A stretch of 64,000 bases of DNA from Cervus elaphus. Taxonomy: Eukaryota > Chordata > Mammalia > Artiodactyla > Cervidae. Where the stretch lies: contig NC_057847.1 in NCBI RefSeq assembly GCF_910594005.1, forward strand, positions 54,629,501 to 54,693,500. Direction: 5' to 3'. The position numbers and the translations under genes are program-made. The notes beneath the pieces were generated by a model. It saw nothing but the letters and a program-made list of their open reading frames with translations. It did no database searches and had not been told where the DNA came from. This document shows, piece by piece, positions 22,564 through 31,881 of the stretch (position 1 is its first letter; every line of letters starts with the position of its first letter).

Positions 22564-22760
22564 GGGACTTCCCTGGTGATCCAGTGGTTAAACTTCACCT
22601 TCCAATGCAGGAGGTGCAGGTTCTATCTCTGGTTGGAGAGCTAAGGTCTCACATGTCTCGTGGCAAAAAGACCAAAATATAGAACAGAAGCAAGATTGTA
22701 ACAGATTCAATAAAACTTTAAAAGTGGTCCTCACCTACATCAAAAATCTTTTTTAAAAAA
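22564..22760 (+). mobile_element. CHR-2-type SINE
   Basis: Starts 'gggggacttccctggtgatc', has the head 'cagtggttaaacttcacctt', then 'gttggagagctaaggtctca', and ends with 'gattgtaacagattcaataa' and 'actttaaaagtggtcc'. This is the cetartiodactyl tRNA-derived CHR-2 organisation. Confidence 0.9.
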
Positions 22761-23555
22761 AGGTAAAAGAAAGAAGGTCTTGATATTACAGTTATTGAAG
22801 AGCCTTCCCGTGTCATAGCTGCTTGGAATGGAGGTAGGTCACATGTACTGACAGGAAGCGTAATACAGTGGAAGTGGGATTTCAAGTGCAGAAGAAGCAT
22901 GGTCTTCACACAAAAAAAGACCACTAAGGAGAATGCAGATGAACACCTTTTGGTTGGCATGACAGGATTGTTGGCAACCCTGTCTAGTACAGTAGAAGTC
23001 AGAAATTAAAAGCTTCTTGAAGACTATAAAGGTTATATCAAAGACTTCCTATTTGTGCACATGTCCTTTCCTTCTAACATGGAAAGTAATTAAACTGATC
23101 TGCAGAAAAACTGATTTGCTCTTCAAAGAAACTGCTGGTTGCTGCTCAGTGACTTGTCTTCTACTAGGCTGGCTACCCATGGATTCTGGGTTGATTTATT
23201 CTTGTATCTGCTCAGTATATTTATTCTTTCTACATATCAAAGATAAACTTATGCTTTTTTCTAAGTATTTTAAGCAAATACTGATTGAAAATCAGAAAAG
23301 AGAAGCAGATAGGCATTCATAAAACAAACTCTTATAACTTCAGAAGTAATCATAACTAAAATCATTATGCCTTTGTTTTATGGTTCCCAACATTTTCCTA
23401 GATCTTTGAATTTTGGAGAAGACATCCAAGAGAATGAACCTGCACCACATTTTATTAACATAATTTTTGTGTGATGTTTCTATACATCAGTATTTTTTCA
23501 ATGTATTATTGTGAATTGGGAAAAAATAAGAAAAATTACAGAGTTGAAGTGGTTT
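22761..23555. other. Single-copy DNA
   Basis: No repeat or gene recognised. A 101-codon frame at 23017-23322 on + has no domain and no context and is rejected. Confidence 0.45.
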
Positions 23556-23559
23556 TTTG

Positions 23560-23646
23560 GAAAAGAAAATGGCAACCCACTCCAGTATGCTTGCCTGGAG
23601 AATTCTGTGGACAAGAGAAGCCTGGTGGGCTACAGCCCACAGGACT
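23560..23646 (+). mobile_element. Bov-A/Bov-tA 3' fragment
   Basis: Only 'aaaatggcaacccactccag', 'tatgcttgcctggagaattc' and 'agcctggtgggctacagccc' remain, about 85 bp from the SINE body. Both ends are truncated. Confidence 0.8.
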
Positions 23647-23730
23647 AAATGTTTTTAGTTAGAACATTTTAGAAGAGTGATTTGTGATCAAACATAGTAT
23701 TATAGGTAAGAGATAAATATCTTCATATAT

Positions 23731-23740
23731 AAAGCTCATA
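23731..23740. repeat. Left target-site duplication of second L1
   Basis: aaagctcata, repeated exactly at 25242-25251 after the A-rich tail of the L1. Confidence 0.85.
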
Positions 23741-25241
23741 GCACAGTCATCAAGACAGTATGGTACTGGCACAAAGACAGAAATATAGATCAATGGAACC
23801 AAATAGAAAGCCCAGAGATAAATCCACGGACCTATGGACACCTTATCTTTGACAAAGGAGGCAAGGATATACAATGGAAAAAAGACAACCTCTTTAACAA
23901 GTGGTGCTGGGAAAACTGGTCAACCACTTGTAAAAGAATGAAACTAGAACACTTTCTAACACCATACACAAAAATAAACTCAAAATGGATTAAAGATCTA
24001 AATGTAAGACCAGAAACTATAAAACTCCTAGAGGAGAACATAGGCAAAACACTCTCCGACATAAATCACAGCAAGATCCTCTATGACCCACCTCCCAGAA
24101 TATTGGAAATAAAAGCAAAACTAAACAAATGGGACCTAATGAAACTTAAAAGCTTTTGCACTACAAAGGAAACTATAAGTAAGGTGAAAAGACAGCCCTC
24201 AGATTGGGAGAAAATAATAGCAAATGAAGAAACAGACAAAGGATTAATCTCAAAAATATACAAGCAACTCCTGCAGCTCAATTCCAGAAAAATAAATGAC
24301 CCAATCAAAAAATGGGCCAAAGAACTAAACAGACATTTCTCCAAAGAAGACATACAGATGGCTAACAAACACATGAAAAGGTGCTCAACATCACTCATTA
24401 TTAGAGAAATGCAAATCAAAACCACAATGAGGTACCATTACTCGCCAGTCAGGATGGCTGCTATCCAAAAGTCTACAAGCAATAAATGCTGGAGAGGGTG
24501 TGGAGAAAAGGGAACCCTCTTACACTGTTGGTGGGAATGCAAACTAGTACAGCCGCTATGGAAAACAGTGTGGAGATTTCTTAAAAAACTGGAAATAGAA
24601 CTGCCATATGACCCAGCAATCCCACTTCTGGGCATACACACTGAGGAAACCAGATCTGAAAGAGACACGTGCACCCCAATGTTCATCTCAGCACTGTTTA
24701 TAATAGCCAGGACATGGAAGCAACCTAGATGCCCATCAGCAGATGAATGGATAAGGAAGCTGTGGTACATATACACCATGGAATATTACTCAGCCATCAA
24801 AAAGAATTCATTTGAATCAGTCCTAATGAGATGGATGAAACTGGAGCCCCTTATACAGAGTGAAGTAAGCCAGAAAGATAAAGAACATTAAAGCATACTA
24901 ACACATATATATGGAATTTAGAAAGATGGTAACGATAACCCTATATGCAAAACGGAAAAAGAGACACAGAAATACAGAACAGACTTTTGAACTCTGTGGG
25001 AGAATGTGAGGGTGGGATATTTCAAAAGAACAGCATGTATACTATCTATGGTGAAACAGAGCACCAGCCCAGGTGGGGTGCATGTGACAAGTGCTCGGGC
25101 CTGGTGCACTGGGAAGACCCAGAGGAATCGGGTGGAGAGGGAGGTGGGAGGGGGGATCGGGATGGGGAATACATGTAAATCTATGGCTGATTCATATCAA
25201 TGTATGACAAAAAAATAAATAAATAAAAATTAAAAAAAAAA
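23741..25241 (+). mobile_element. 5'-truncated young L1, second copy
   Basis: 1.5 kb in one orientation, starting within ORF2 just after the reverse transcriptase ('cacagtcatcaagacagtat') and ending in an A-rich tail with repeated 'aaat' units. It is almost identical to the corresponding parts of the copy at 19.4-21.7 kb. Its 3' UTR stops after 'caatgtatgacaaaa' and lacks the 'cccactgaaatgttg...ctaatt' segment present in the first copy. Flanked by 10-bp duplications. It is too short to move on its own. Confidence 0.95.
23743..24891 (+). pseudogene. L1 ORF2 C-terminal fragment with early stop
   Basis: The ORF2 frame is open from the truncated 5' edge through the C-terminal domain; the first methionine in frame is at 23938. 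The cysteine motif (CWRGC...HCWWEC) is intact. It ends at 24889-24891, where TAC in the sister copy is TAA, so the last eight or so residues are lost. This is a fragment and not a gene. Confidence 0.92.
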
Positions 25242-25251
25242 AAAGCTCATA
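25242..25251. repeat. Right target-site duplication of second L1
   Basis: aaagctcata, matching 23731-23740. The first bases merge with the L1 A tail, so the true duplication may be slightly shorter. Confidence 0.8.
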
Positions 25252-26095
25252 TGTGTTATTTTCAAAGGGGCTAAGTTTGAAAGAAAGATAGAGACAGGAC
25301 TTGAGTAAGAATAAACAGGATAAGAGAGAGCATTCTAGGAGGAGAAATAATACATGAGGTGTTTGGAAAGATGGACAGACAGAATAAGACACATCCAAAG
25401 GCCAGCAAGTAGGGTTCTTTGGTTATAGCAGTGAGTGTGTTGAACAATCCCTCCTTGCCCATACGTCTTCTTGCACCTCAAACTGTTGTGTCAAATTCCC
25501 TCCACACAGTCAGGTACATACATTCTCTTAGAATGTTTCCCTGGTTCCCAGGATAAAGCGACGAAAGCCTTCCACTCTCTCCCTCAAAATATGTTGCTTC
25601 TATTCTCTAAGTAAATCTCTTACATCAATGTTGCAGACAAGCTCCAAAAAGCAAAGTGTGAACTGAAATGAGCTGAAGCAAAGCTCTCTGGATACAGGGC
25701 GGTCACATGGACAGGATAATGCTTTATCATCGTGGATGAGATCAGTCAGTCAGGGAGGGGAAGACTTGGGGCAGGAGGAAGACACACAAGTGACACATTG
25801 TATTCTACACAAAATTTCTGTACTTTCAAGTCTAAAGACCACCTTTCAGTGTTGGAAGAATGAAAATCATGGCTGTCACACGTTGTTCTTGTTCAATGTA
25901 CACTTGATTCAATATCTTCCAATAAGGACAAGGAAGCAACAGATTTAAACATGCATCCTGTTTTAAATGGGAAAAACAATGTATTCTATTTGAATAAAAT
26001 GTGAAAATACATAAAAGTACAGAGAAGAAAGAAGAAGGAGAAGCGGGGAGGGGGAGGAGGAGGAAAGAAACCACCGCCCAAGAAAACTACACTAT
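25252..26095. other. Non-coding DNA with purine-rich stretch
   Basis: 25265-25440 may be a decayed old repeat ('gagagcattctaggaggaga'). A purine-only low-complexity stretch lies at 26025-26070 (GAA/GGA repeats). No gene recognised. Confidence 0.4.
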
Positions 26096-26099
26096 TTAC

Positions 26100-26480
26100 T
26101 TGGTATATTTTCTTCTCCCAGTTCATCTCCACCTTTTTTTCTGTTCATAGTGCTTTCAATACATACTCACAACGCAATTCTTTTCAATTAAATTTTATAA
26201 GTATTTTACTTATTAATTTTTTGATAAACATCACAAGAAATGGCTAAGCCATCTGTCATCTTGTGTCCAAATGAAAATGTAGTCATTGGTTTCTTAACCA
26301 CCCCTCTCTTTTTGGATAGTCAGTTTGGTTTGATATTCACTGTTATAAATAGCATTGTGATAAACTTCTTTATGTGCTAAGTTATTTCTGGATTCAGGAA
26401 TTTCTTAAAGGATAGATTCCTGGAAAAGTGACTTCTTCATCAAGTGATAAGAATAGCATGTTACTCTTTATGATTACATG
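26100..26480 (-). mobile_element. Ancient L1 3'-UTR-type fragment, antisense
   Basis: The order 'gtcagtttggtttgatattc', 'ctgttataaatagcattgtg', 'aaacttctttatgtgc', 'ggatagattcctggaaaag' follows the antisense 3' region of old mammalian L1s. It is diverged and non-coding. Confidence 0.5.
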
Positions 26481-27400
26481 GACATTGGCTTGATTCTTTG
26501 ATGATGGATCTATTACAATTAACAGGTTCTAATCAAAACCCAAAATCATATGTAAAACATGGTCCATTTAGACTTGGGCTTCTCTCCAGACTTTAGAACT
26601 TGTTGTTGCTATTATAATTATTCTCCCGTGTCTTGAATGCTGTATGGTTGCAAACATTGAGTGGTAGGCAAATACACACAATTCTTCCCTGAGTGATTTC
26701 TCATGCAAGAGATGGTAGAAGGACGAGTAAAATAAGTTTAAAAAAATACTCAATATCATCAGTTCAACCTTCTTTGCCAAATAGCTTGAAAAATTGTGAA
26801 AGTACAAATAGCTTGAAAATTTATGAAAGTAATTCTTAAAACATAAAATCTTCTTTTTGCCTTATTCAACTGTTTAAAAAATACAGACTTACTGGATTAC
26901 GCTCCCCTTGTAAAGCTCCATTGAAATGACCCCTACACAGAATGTTTAAACGCAGTATTAAAAACCTTTATGAACAAAGAACTGTTACTGTTGTGATACT
27001 GCTTACATATTTTTCTCCTTTAGAAACTCACCTTTGTAAATAAAATATGTTGGTATTTTTATTCATTAAACTGTTTCAGACCGTTTGCTTTTCACTAACC
27101 TTTTATTACTGTATAAATATTTTTATATGTTGTTATGAGCGCATCCTCCTATTAGTTTCAGATTCCGAAGTGTCATAATCACACAAAAGGATGAAGCACT
27201 GATTATGCCTCAGATAATGTAGTTGTTAATGATCAACTTAATGTTAAAAGCCATTACTGCTCATTGACATAATTCTGAGAACATTATACTGTAGAAGTGC
27301 ACCTTTTGTGTGGAAACAGAATGACAAAATTGAAATGTTAAAAGTTGAGTGTCTGAATAATAGCCTGTGAAATCATTTAGACAAGACCATTGTTGCCTCT
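26481..27400. other. Single-copy AT-rich DNA
   Basis: No gene or repeat recognised. A short duplication of 'aatagcttgaaaa' occurs near 26780-26820. Confidence 0.45.
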
Positions 27401-27404
27401 ATTG

Positions 27405-27780
27405 TTCAAAGACTAGAGAGTGACAGGATGAGACAAAAACGGAGAAACACCACAAGGGCTCCACTTGCAGGTTTGAAGGGAGATGGAAGATCCCTGTTTG
27501 CTGGTTCCCCTCTCTTCCTGGAGGATCTTCGCCTAACAGCAGAGCACCCTCCTCTGGCCACTTGCCAAAAGGGGATGCCTGCCTTGTTTTTGATTGGCAG
27601 GCGTGGAGCCAGGCGGCGGTTGCTGCAAGTGCCTGGCAAGGAATTTTCCAATACAGCGTTGCCTGAAAGTGACCGGAACAAGTCTCCCATGGTTTCCTCC
27701 GTGCTGTCTACTCAAGGGTTTCTGGTCATGAAGCATTTGAAAGCTAGAAAGAAATGCTTTAGAAAGCCACCTTCCTAAAG
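27405..27780. other. GC-richer block with frames open on both strands
   Basis: GC content rises and CpGs persist ('ggcaggcgtggagccaggcgg', shown in part, about 27597-27617). Frames are open on + (116 codons, 27428-27778) and - (94 codons, 27406-27690), a hallmark of composition and not of coding. No domain, splice pattern or repeat was recognised. A regulatory element or exon of a non-coding RNA is possible but not shown. Confidence 0.3.
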
Positions 27781-28461
27781 AACATGAAATCTCACTTGGG
27801 TGCTTTGCAACTTGAAGTCTGTTTTCTGTGGTATCCTTGATCTATTTTTGAACTGGGAGATGGGGGGAGGTCAGAGTTTAGAGAGAGAGAAGAAGGTGTG
27901 TGTATGTGGCGGTGTGGGGGAGGGATATATATGAGCCCCATGCTTGTTTGATGGAGCCAATGGGACCTAAAACAGAGGTGTAATTCCCTCCTGGATCATT
28001 TCATTTCACGCTTCTATTTGCAAAGAATCTTGATGGCCCACTTAATAATGTCCATATTTGGTCAGTCACAATAGCAACCAGGTGAACAAATATGAATGGG
28101 TTACAACTCATTCATCATTATCACTAGGAACAATCCAAAGCTTATGATCTGCCTACAGTTAAGTGAGTGACAGTTATCTTCATGCAATATTAATGTTACT
28201 GTAAACTTTCTAAGTTCCAGGCACCATTCTGAATGCTCCTATCTATATTAACAGGCAGACTTTGCTAAAGTAGGCACATGCAGTAGAAATGCACACTGGT
28301 TTCAGACTGTCAGAGAGGAAGAAATAGTAATTGTCTTCACAAAGGATACAAACTCATGTCCATAAGGTACTCCAGTTTTAAAGAAAAGATCCAATTATGC
28401 TTGCAATTGCTGTTTAAGAAAGCATATACATTACCATGTTTAAAATTAAATAATCAATGGA
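27781..28461. other. Single-copy DNA
   Basis: GT-rich and purine-rich patches at 27870-27930; otherwise nothing recognised. Confidence 0.45.
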
Positions 28462-28676
28462 AATTTACTGTATGATGCAGGGAGCTCTGTACTGGTGTTC
28501 TGTGATAACCTAAGGGGTAGGATGGGGTAGGATGGGGTAGGATGGGGTAGGATGTGGGGAGGAGGTTAAAGAGGGAGGGGATGCTCATATACCTAAGTGG
28601 CTGATTCATGTTGATATATGGCAGAAACCAACACAACATTGTAAAGAAATTATCTTCCAAATAAAAATAAATGAAA
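28462..28676 (+). mobile_element. Ruminant L1 3' end, older subfamily
   Basis: 3' UTR with 'gtatgatgcagggagctctg', a G-rich stretch, 'gtggctgattcatgttgata', 'acaacattgtaaagaaatta' and an A-rich tail 'ccaaataaaaataaatg'. It contains a tandem ggggtaggat array listed separately. It is 5'-truncated and non-coding. Confidence 0.85.
28514..28554 (+). repeat. Four-copy 10-bp tandem repeat (ggggtaggat)
   Basis: Four exact units in a row within the G-rich region of an L1 3' UTR, followed by one more run of G. The spacing of GGGG runs by the 6-nt loop taggat fits an intramolecular G-quadruplex motif. Confidence 0.95.
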
Positions 28677-28781
28677 AAAGAAAGCAGTTTGTTGTAAGTT
28701 TTAAAAAACTTTTCTATGAAAATTATTTAATATTTCATTTACATTAAATTTTTAAAGTAAACTTTTTTCTTTAAAAAAAAT

Positions 28782-28919
28782 TTTTTTTTCATTTATATTT
28801 ATTAGTTGGAGGCTAATTACTTTACAATATAGTAGTGGTTTTTGTCATACATTGACATGAATCAGCCATGGATTTACATGTTTTCCCCATCCTGAACCCC
28901 CCTCCCACCACCCTCCCCA
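28782..28919 (-). mobile_element. Ruminant L1 3' end, antisense
   Basis: Oligo-T at the left, then 'attagttggaggctaattac', 'tttgtcatacattgacatga', 'atcagccatggatttacatg' and a C-rich stretch. This is the reverse complement of the 3' UTR type seen at 21560-21660, only about 138 bp. Confidence 0.88.
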
Positions 28920-29048
28920 AGTTTAAGATTTATGTAAAAACTGCAAAGATAACACAGAAAGTTCCCATATATTTCATATACAGTTTCCCCTCTTATTAAT
29001 CTCTTAGAGTAATATGGAATATTTGTTTTAATTAATGAAACAATATAT

Positions 29049-31112
29049 CAGTTCAGTTCAGTCACTCAGTCATGTCCGACTCTTTGTGACCCCATGAAGC
29101 ACAGCACGCCAGGCCTCCCTGTCTATCACCAACTCCTGGAGTCAACCCAAACCCATGTCCATTGAGTCAGTGATGCCATCCAGCAATCTCATCCTCTGTT
29201 GTCCCCTTCTCTTCCTGCCCTGTCTCCTTCCCAGCATTAGGGTCTTTTCCAGTGAGTCAACTCTTCACATCAGGTGGCCAAAGTATTGAAGTTTCAGCTT
29301 CAACATCAGTCCTTCCAATGAACACCCAGAATTGATCTCCTTTAGGATGGACTGGTTGGATCTCTTTGCAGTCCAAGGGACTCTCAAGAGTCTTCGCCAA
29401 CACCACAGTTCAAAAGCATCAGTTCTTCGGTGCTCAGCTTTCTTCACTGTCCAACTCTCACATCCACACATCACCACTGGAGCAACCATAGCCTTGACTA
29501 GACAGACCTTTGTTGACAAAGTAATGTCTCTGCTTTTAAATATGCTATCTAGGTTGGTCATAACTTCCCTTCCAAGGAGTAAGTGTCTTTTAATTTCATG
29601 ACTGAAATCACCATCTGCAGTATTTTGGAGCCCCCCAAAATAAAGTCTGACACTGTTTCCACTGTTTCTCCATCTATTTGCCATGAAGTGATGGGACCAG
29701 ATGCCATGATCTTAGTTTTCTGAATGTTGAGCTTTAAGCCAACTTTTTCACTCTCCTCCTTCACTTTCATCAAGAGGCTTTTTAGTTCCTCTTCACTTTC
29801 CGCCATAAGGGTGATGTCGTCTGCATATCTGAGGTTATTGACATTTCTCCTGGCAATCTTGATTCCATCTTGTGCTTCTTCCAGCCCAGTTTTTCTCATG
29901 ATGTACTCTGCATATAAATTAAATAAGCAGGATGACAATATACAGCCTTGATGTACTCCTTTTCCTATTTGGAACCAGTCTGCTGTTCTATGTCCAGTTC
30001 CAACTGTTGCTTCCTGACCTGCATACATATTTCTCAGGAGGCAGGTCAGGAGGTTTGGTATTCCCATCTCTTTCAGAATTTTCCACAGTTTGTGGTGATC
30101 CACACAGTCAAAGGCTTTGGTGTAGTCAATAAAGCAGAAGTAGATGTTTTTCTGGAACTCTCTTGTTTTTCGATGATCCAGTGGAGGTTGGCAATTAGAT
30201 CTCTGCTTCCTCTGCCTTTTCTAAAACCAGTTTGAGCATCTGGAAGTTCACGGTTCACGTATTGCTGAAGCCAGGCTTGGAGAATTTTGAGCATTACTTT
30301 ACTAGCGTGTGAGATGAGTGCAATTGTGCGACAGTTTGAACATTCTTTGGCATTGCCTTTCTTTGGAATTGGAATGAAAACTGACCTTTTCCAGTCCTGT
30401 GGACACTGCTGAGTTTTCCAAATTTGCTGGCATATTGAGGGCAGCACTTTCACAGCATCATCTTTCAGGATTTGAAATAGCTCAACTGGAATTCCATCAC
30501 CTCCACTAGCCATAGTGATGCTTTCTAAGGCCCACTTGACTTCGCATTCCAGGATGTCTGGCTCTAGGTGAGTGATCACACCATCGTGATTATCTGGGTC
30601 GTGAAGATCTTTTTTGTACAGTTCTTCTGTGTATTCTTACCACCTCTTCTTAATATCTTCTGCTTCTGTTAGGTCCATACCATTTCTGTCCTTTATCGAG
30701 CCGATCTTTGCATGAAATGTTCCCTTGGTATCTCTAATTTTCTTGAAGAGATCTCTAGGCTTTCCTACTCTGTTGTTTTCCTCTATTTCTTTGCATTGAT
30801 CGCTGAGGAAGGCTTTTTTATCTCTCCTTGCTGTTCTTTGGAACTCTGCATTCAGATGGGAATATCTTTCTTTTTCTCCTTTGTTTTTCACTTCTCTTCT
30901 TTTCACAGCTATTTGTAAGACCTCCTCAGACAGCCATTTTGCTTTTTTGCATTTCTTTTCCATGGGGATGGTCTTAATCCCTGTCTCCTGTACAATGTCA
31001 CAAACCTCTATCCATAGTTCATCAGGCACTCTGTCTATCAGATCTAGTCCCTTACATCTATTTCTCACTTCCACTGTATAATCATAAGGGATTTGATTTA
31101 GGTCATACATTA
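29049..31112 (-). mobile_element. BovB (RTE clade) LINE, 5'-truncated, antisense
   Basis: 2.06 kb of the horizontally acquired ruminant BovB retrotransposon. The 3' end lies at the left ('cagttcagttcagtcactca', 'catgtccgactctttgtgac'), the sequence shared with Bov-tA tails. It runs upstream through RT to the spacer after the endonuclease domain and stops there, so about 1.1 kb of 5' sequence, including the endonuclease, is missing compared with the usual 3.2 kb. No clear target duplication was found. Confidence 0.95.
29265..31110 (-). pseudogene. BovB ORF2 relic (spacer plus reverse transcriptase)
   Basis: Reading leftwards: spacer region 31110-30637 (157 codons, starting MYDLNQIPYDYTVEV), RT fingers 30579-30073, RT palm 30103-29558 with the catalytic YADD box intact at 29816-29827, and the C-terminal region 29684-29265 (GCESWTVKK, FELWCWRRLL). 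Breaks: TAA at 30637-30639 where a glutamine codon is expected, a one-base deletion near 30165, a further frameshift near 29625, and TGA at 29265-29267 that looks like a CpG-decayed arginine codon. Clearly dead. Confidence 0.93.
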
Positions 31113-31645
31113 TTGTTAATTAAAGTCCATACTGTAGTTTATTCAGATTTCCTCTGTTGTTTTTCCTAATGTCCTGTTTCTTGGAACCCATCCAGAATAG
31201 CACATTATGTTTAGTTGTCATATTTCCAGAGGCTTCTCTTGGCTCTTACAGTTTCTTAGATTTTTCCTTGTTTTTTGATGATTTTGACAATTTTATGGAG
31301 TGTTGGGCAGGTATTTTGTAGAATGGCCTGCAATGGGGGTTTGTTGGAAGATGTTCTCCATTGTAAACTTACTACTTTTTCCCTAGGTAATAGGTAATAT
31401 TTTGATTAATAGGCAATACAAGTAATATTACCTATTTGTAATAGGTAATATTTTGAGACTATGCAAGCACTTTTTTAAGGATTATTTTGAAGTGGTTTCT
31501 TTTTTTATCATTTGGTGGGTCCAGATCAATCTCATCTAAAAATTGTTCCAGTAATTAAATAATTCCTTAAAAATAGATTGATATTTGATTTTCTCCAACA
31601 AGTATTGATCTGTTGATAGGTTTGTAAGAAATGTTGGTGCAAGAT
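31113..31645. other. Single-copy AT-rich DNA
   Basis: Contains the 19-bp direct/inverted repeat cluster at 31387-31456. No gene recognised. Confidence 0.45.
31387..31456. repeat. 19-bp direct repeats with a 13-bp inverted copy between
   Basis: gtaataggtaatattttga occurs at 31387-31405 and 31438-31456. Between them, aatattacctatt (31424-31436) is the reverse complement of the first 13 bases of the repeat core. It is AT-rich with no known family. Confidence 0.9.
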
Positions 31646-31655
31646 AGAGCATTGT

Positions 31656-31871
31656 GGGGCCTTCTCTGGTGGCTTAGATGGTAAAGAATCCGCCTGCAAT
31701 GCACGAGACGTGGGTTCAGTACCTGTGTCATGGAAGATCTCCTGGAGAAGGAAATGTCAACCCACTCCAGTATTCTTGCCTGGGAAATCCCATGGACAAA
31801 GGAGCCTGGCAGGCTACAGTCCATGGGGTCGCAAAGAGTCAGATATGACTTAGCAACTAAACAACAACAAC
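31656..31871 (+). mobile_element. Bov-tA SINE
   Basis: Head 'ggggccttctctggtggctta', body 'gatctcctggagaaggaaat', end 'cgcaaagagtcagatatgac' and tail 'aaacaacaacaac'. Exact 10-bp duplications agagcattgt at 31646-31655 and 31872-31881. Confidence 0.95.
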
Positions 31872-31881
31872 AGAGCATTGT

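Noticed and set aside
31423..31431. taatattac, identical to the nonanucleotide of geminivirus-like replication origins, with inverted repeats nearby
   Set aside because: AT-rich coincidence. There is no Rep-like gene or other viral sequence near it, and the surrounding inverted repeats do not form the usual stem around the nonanucleotide.
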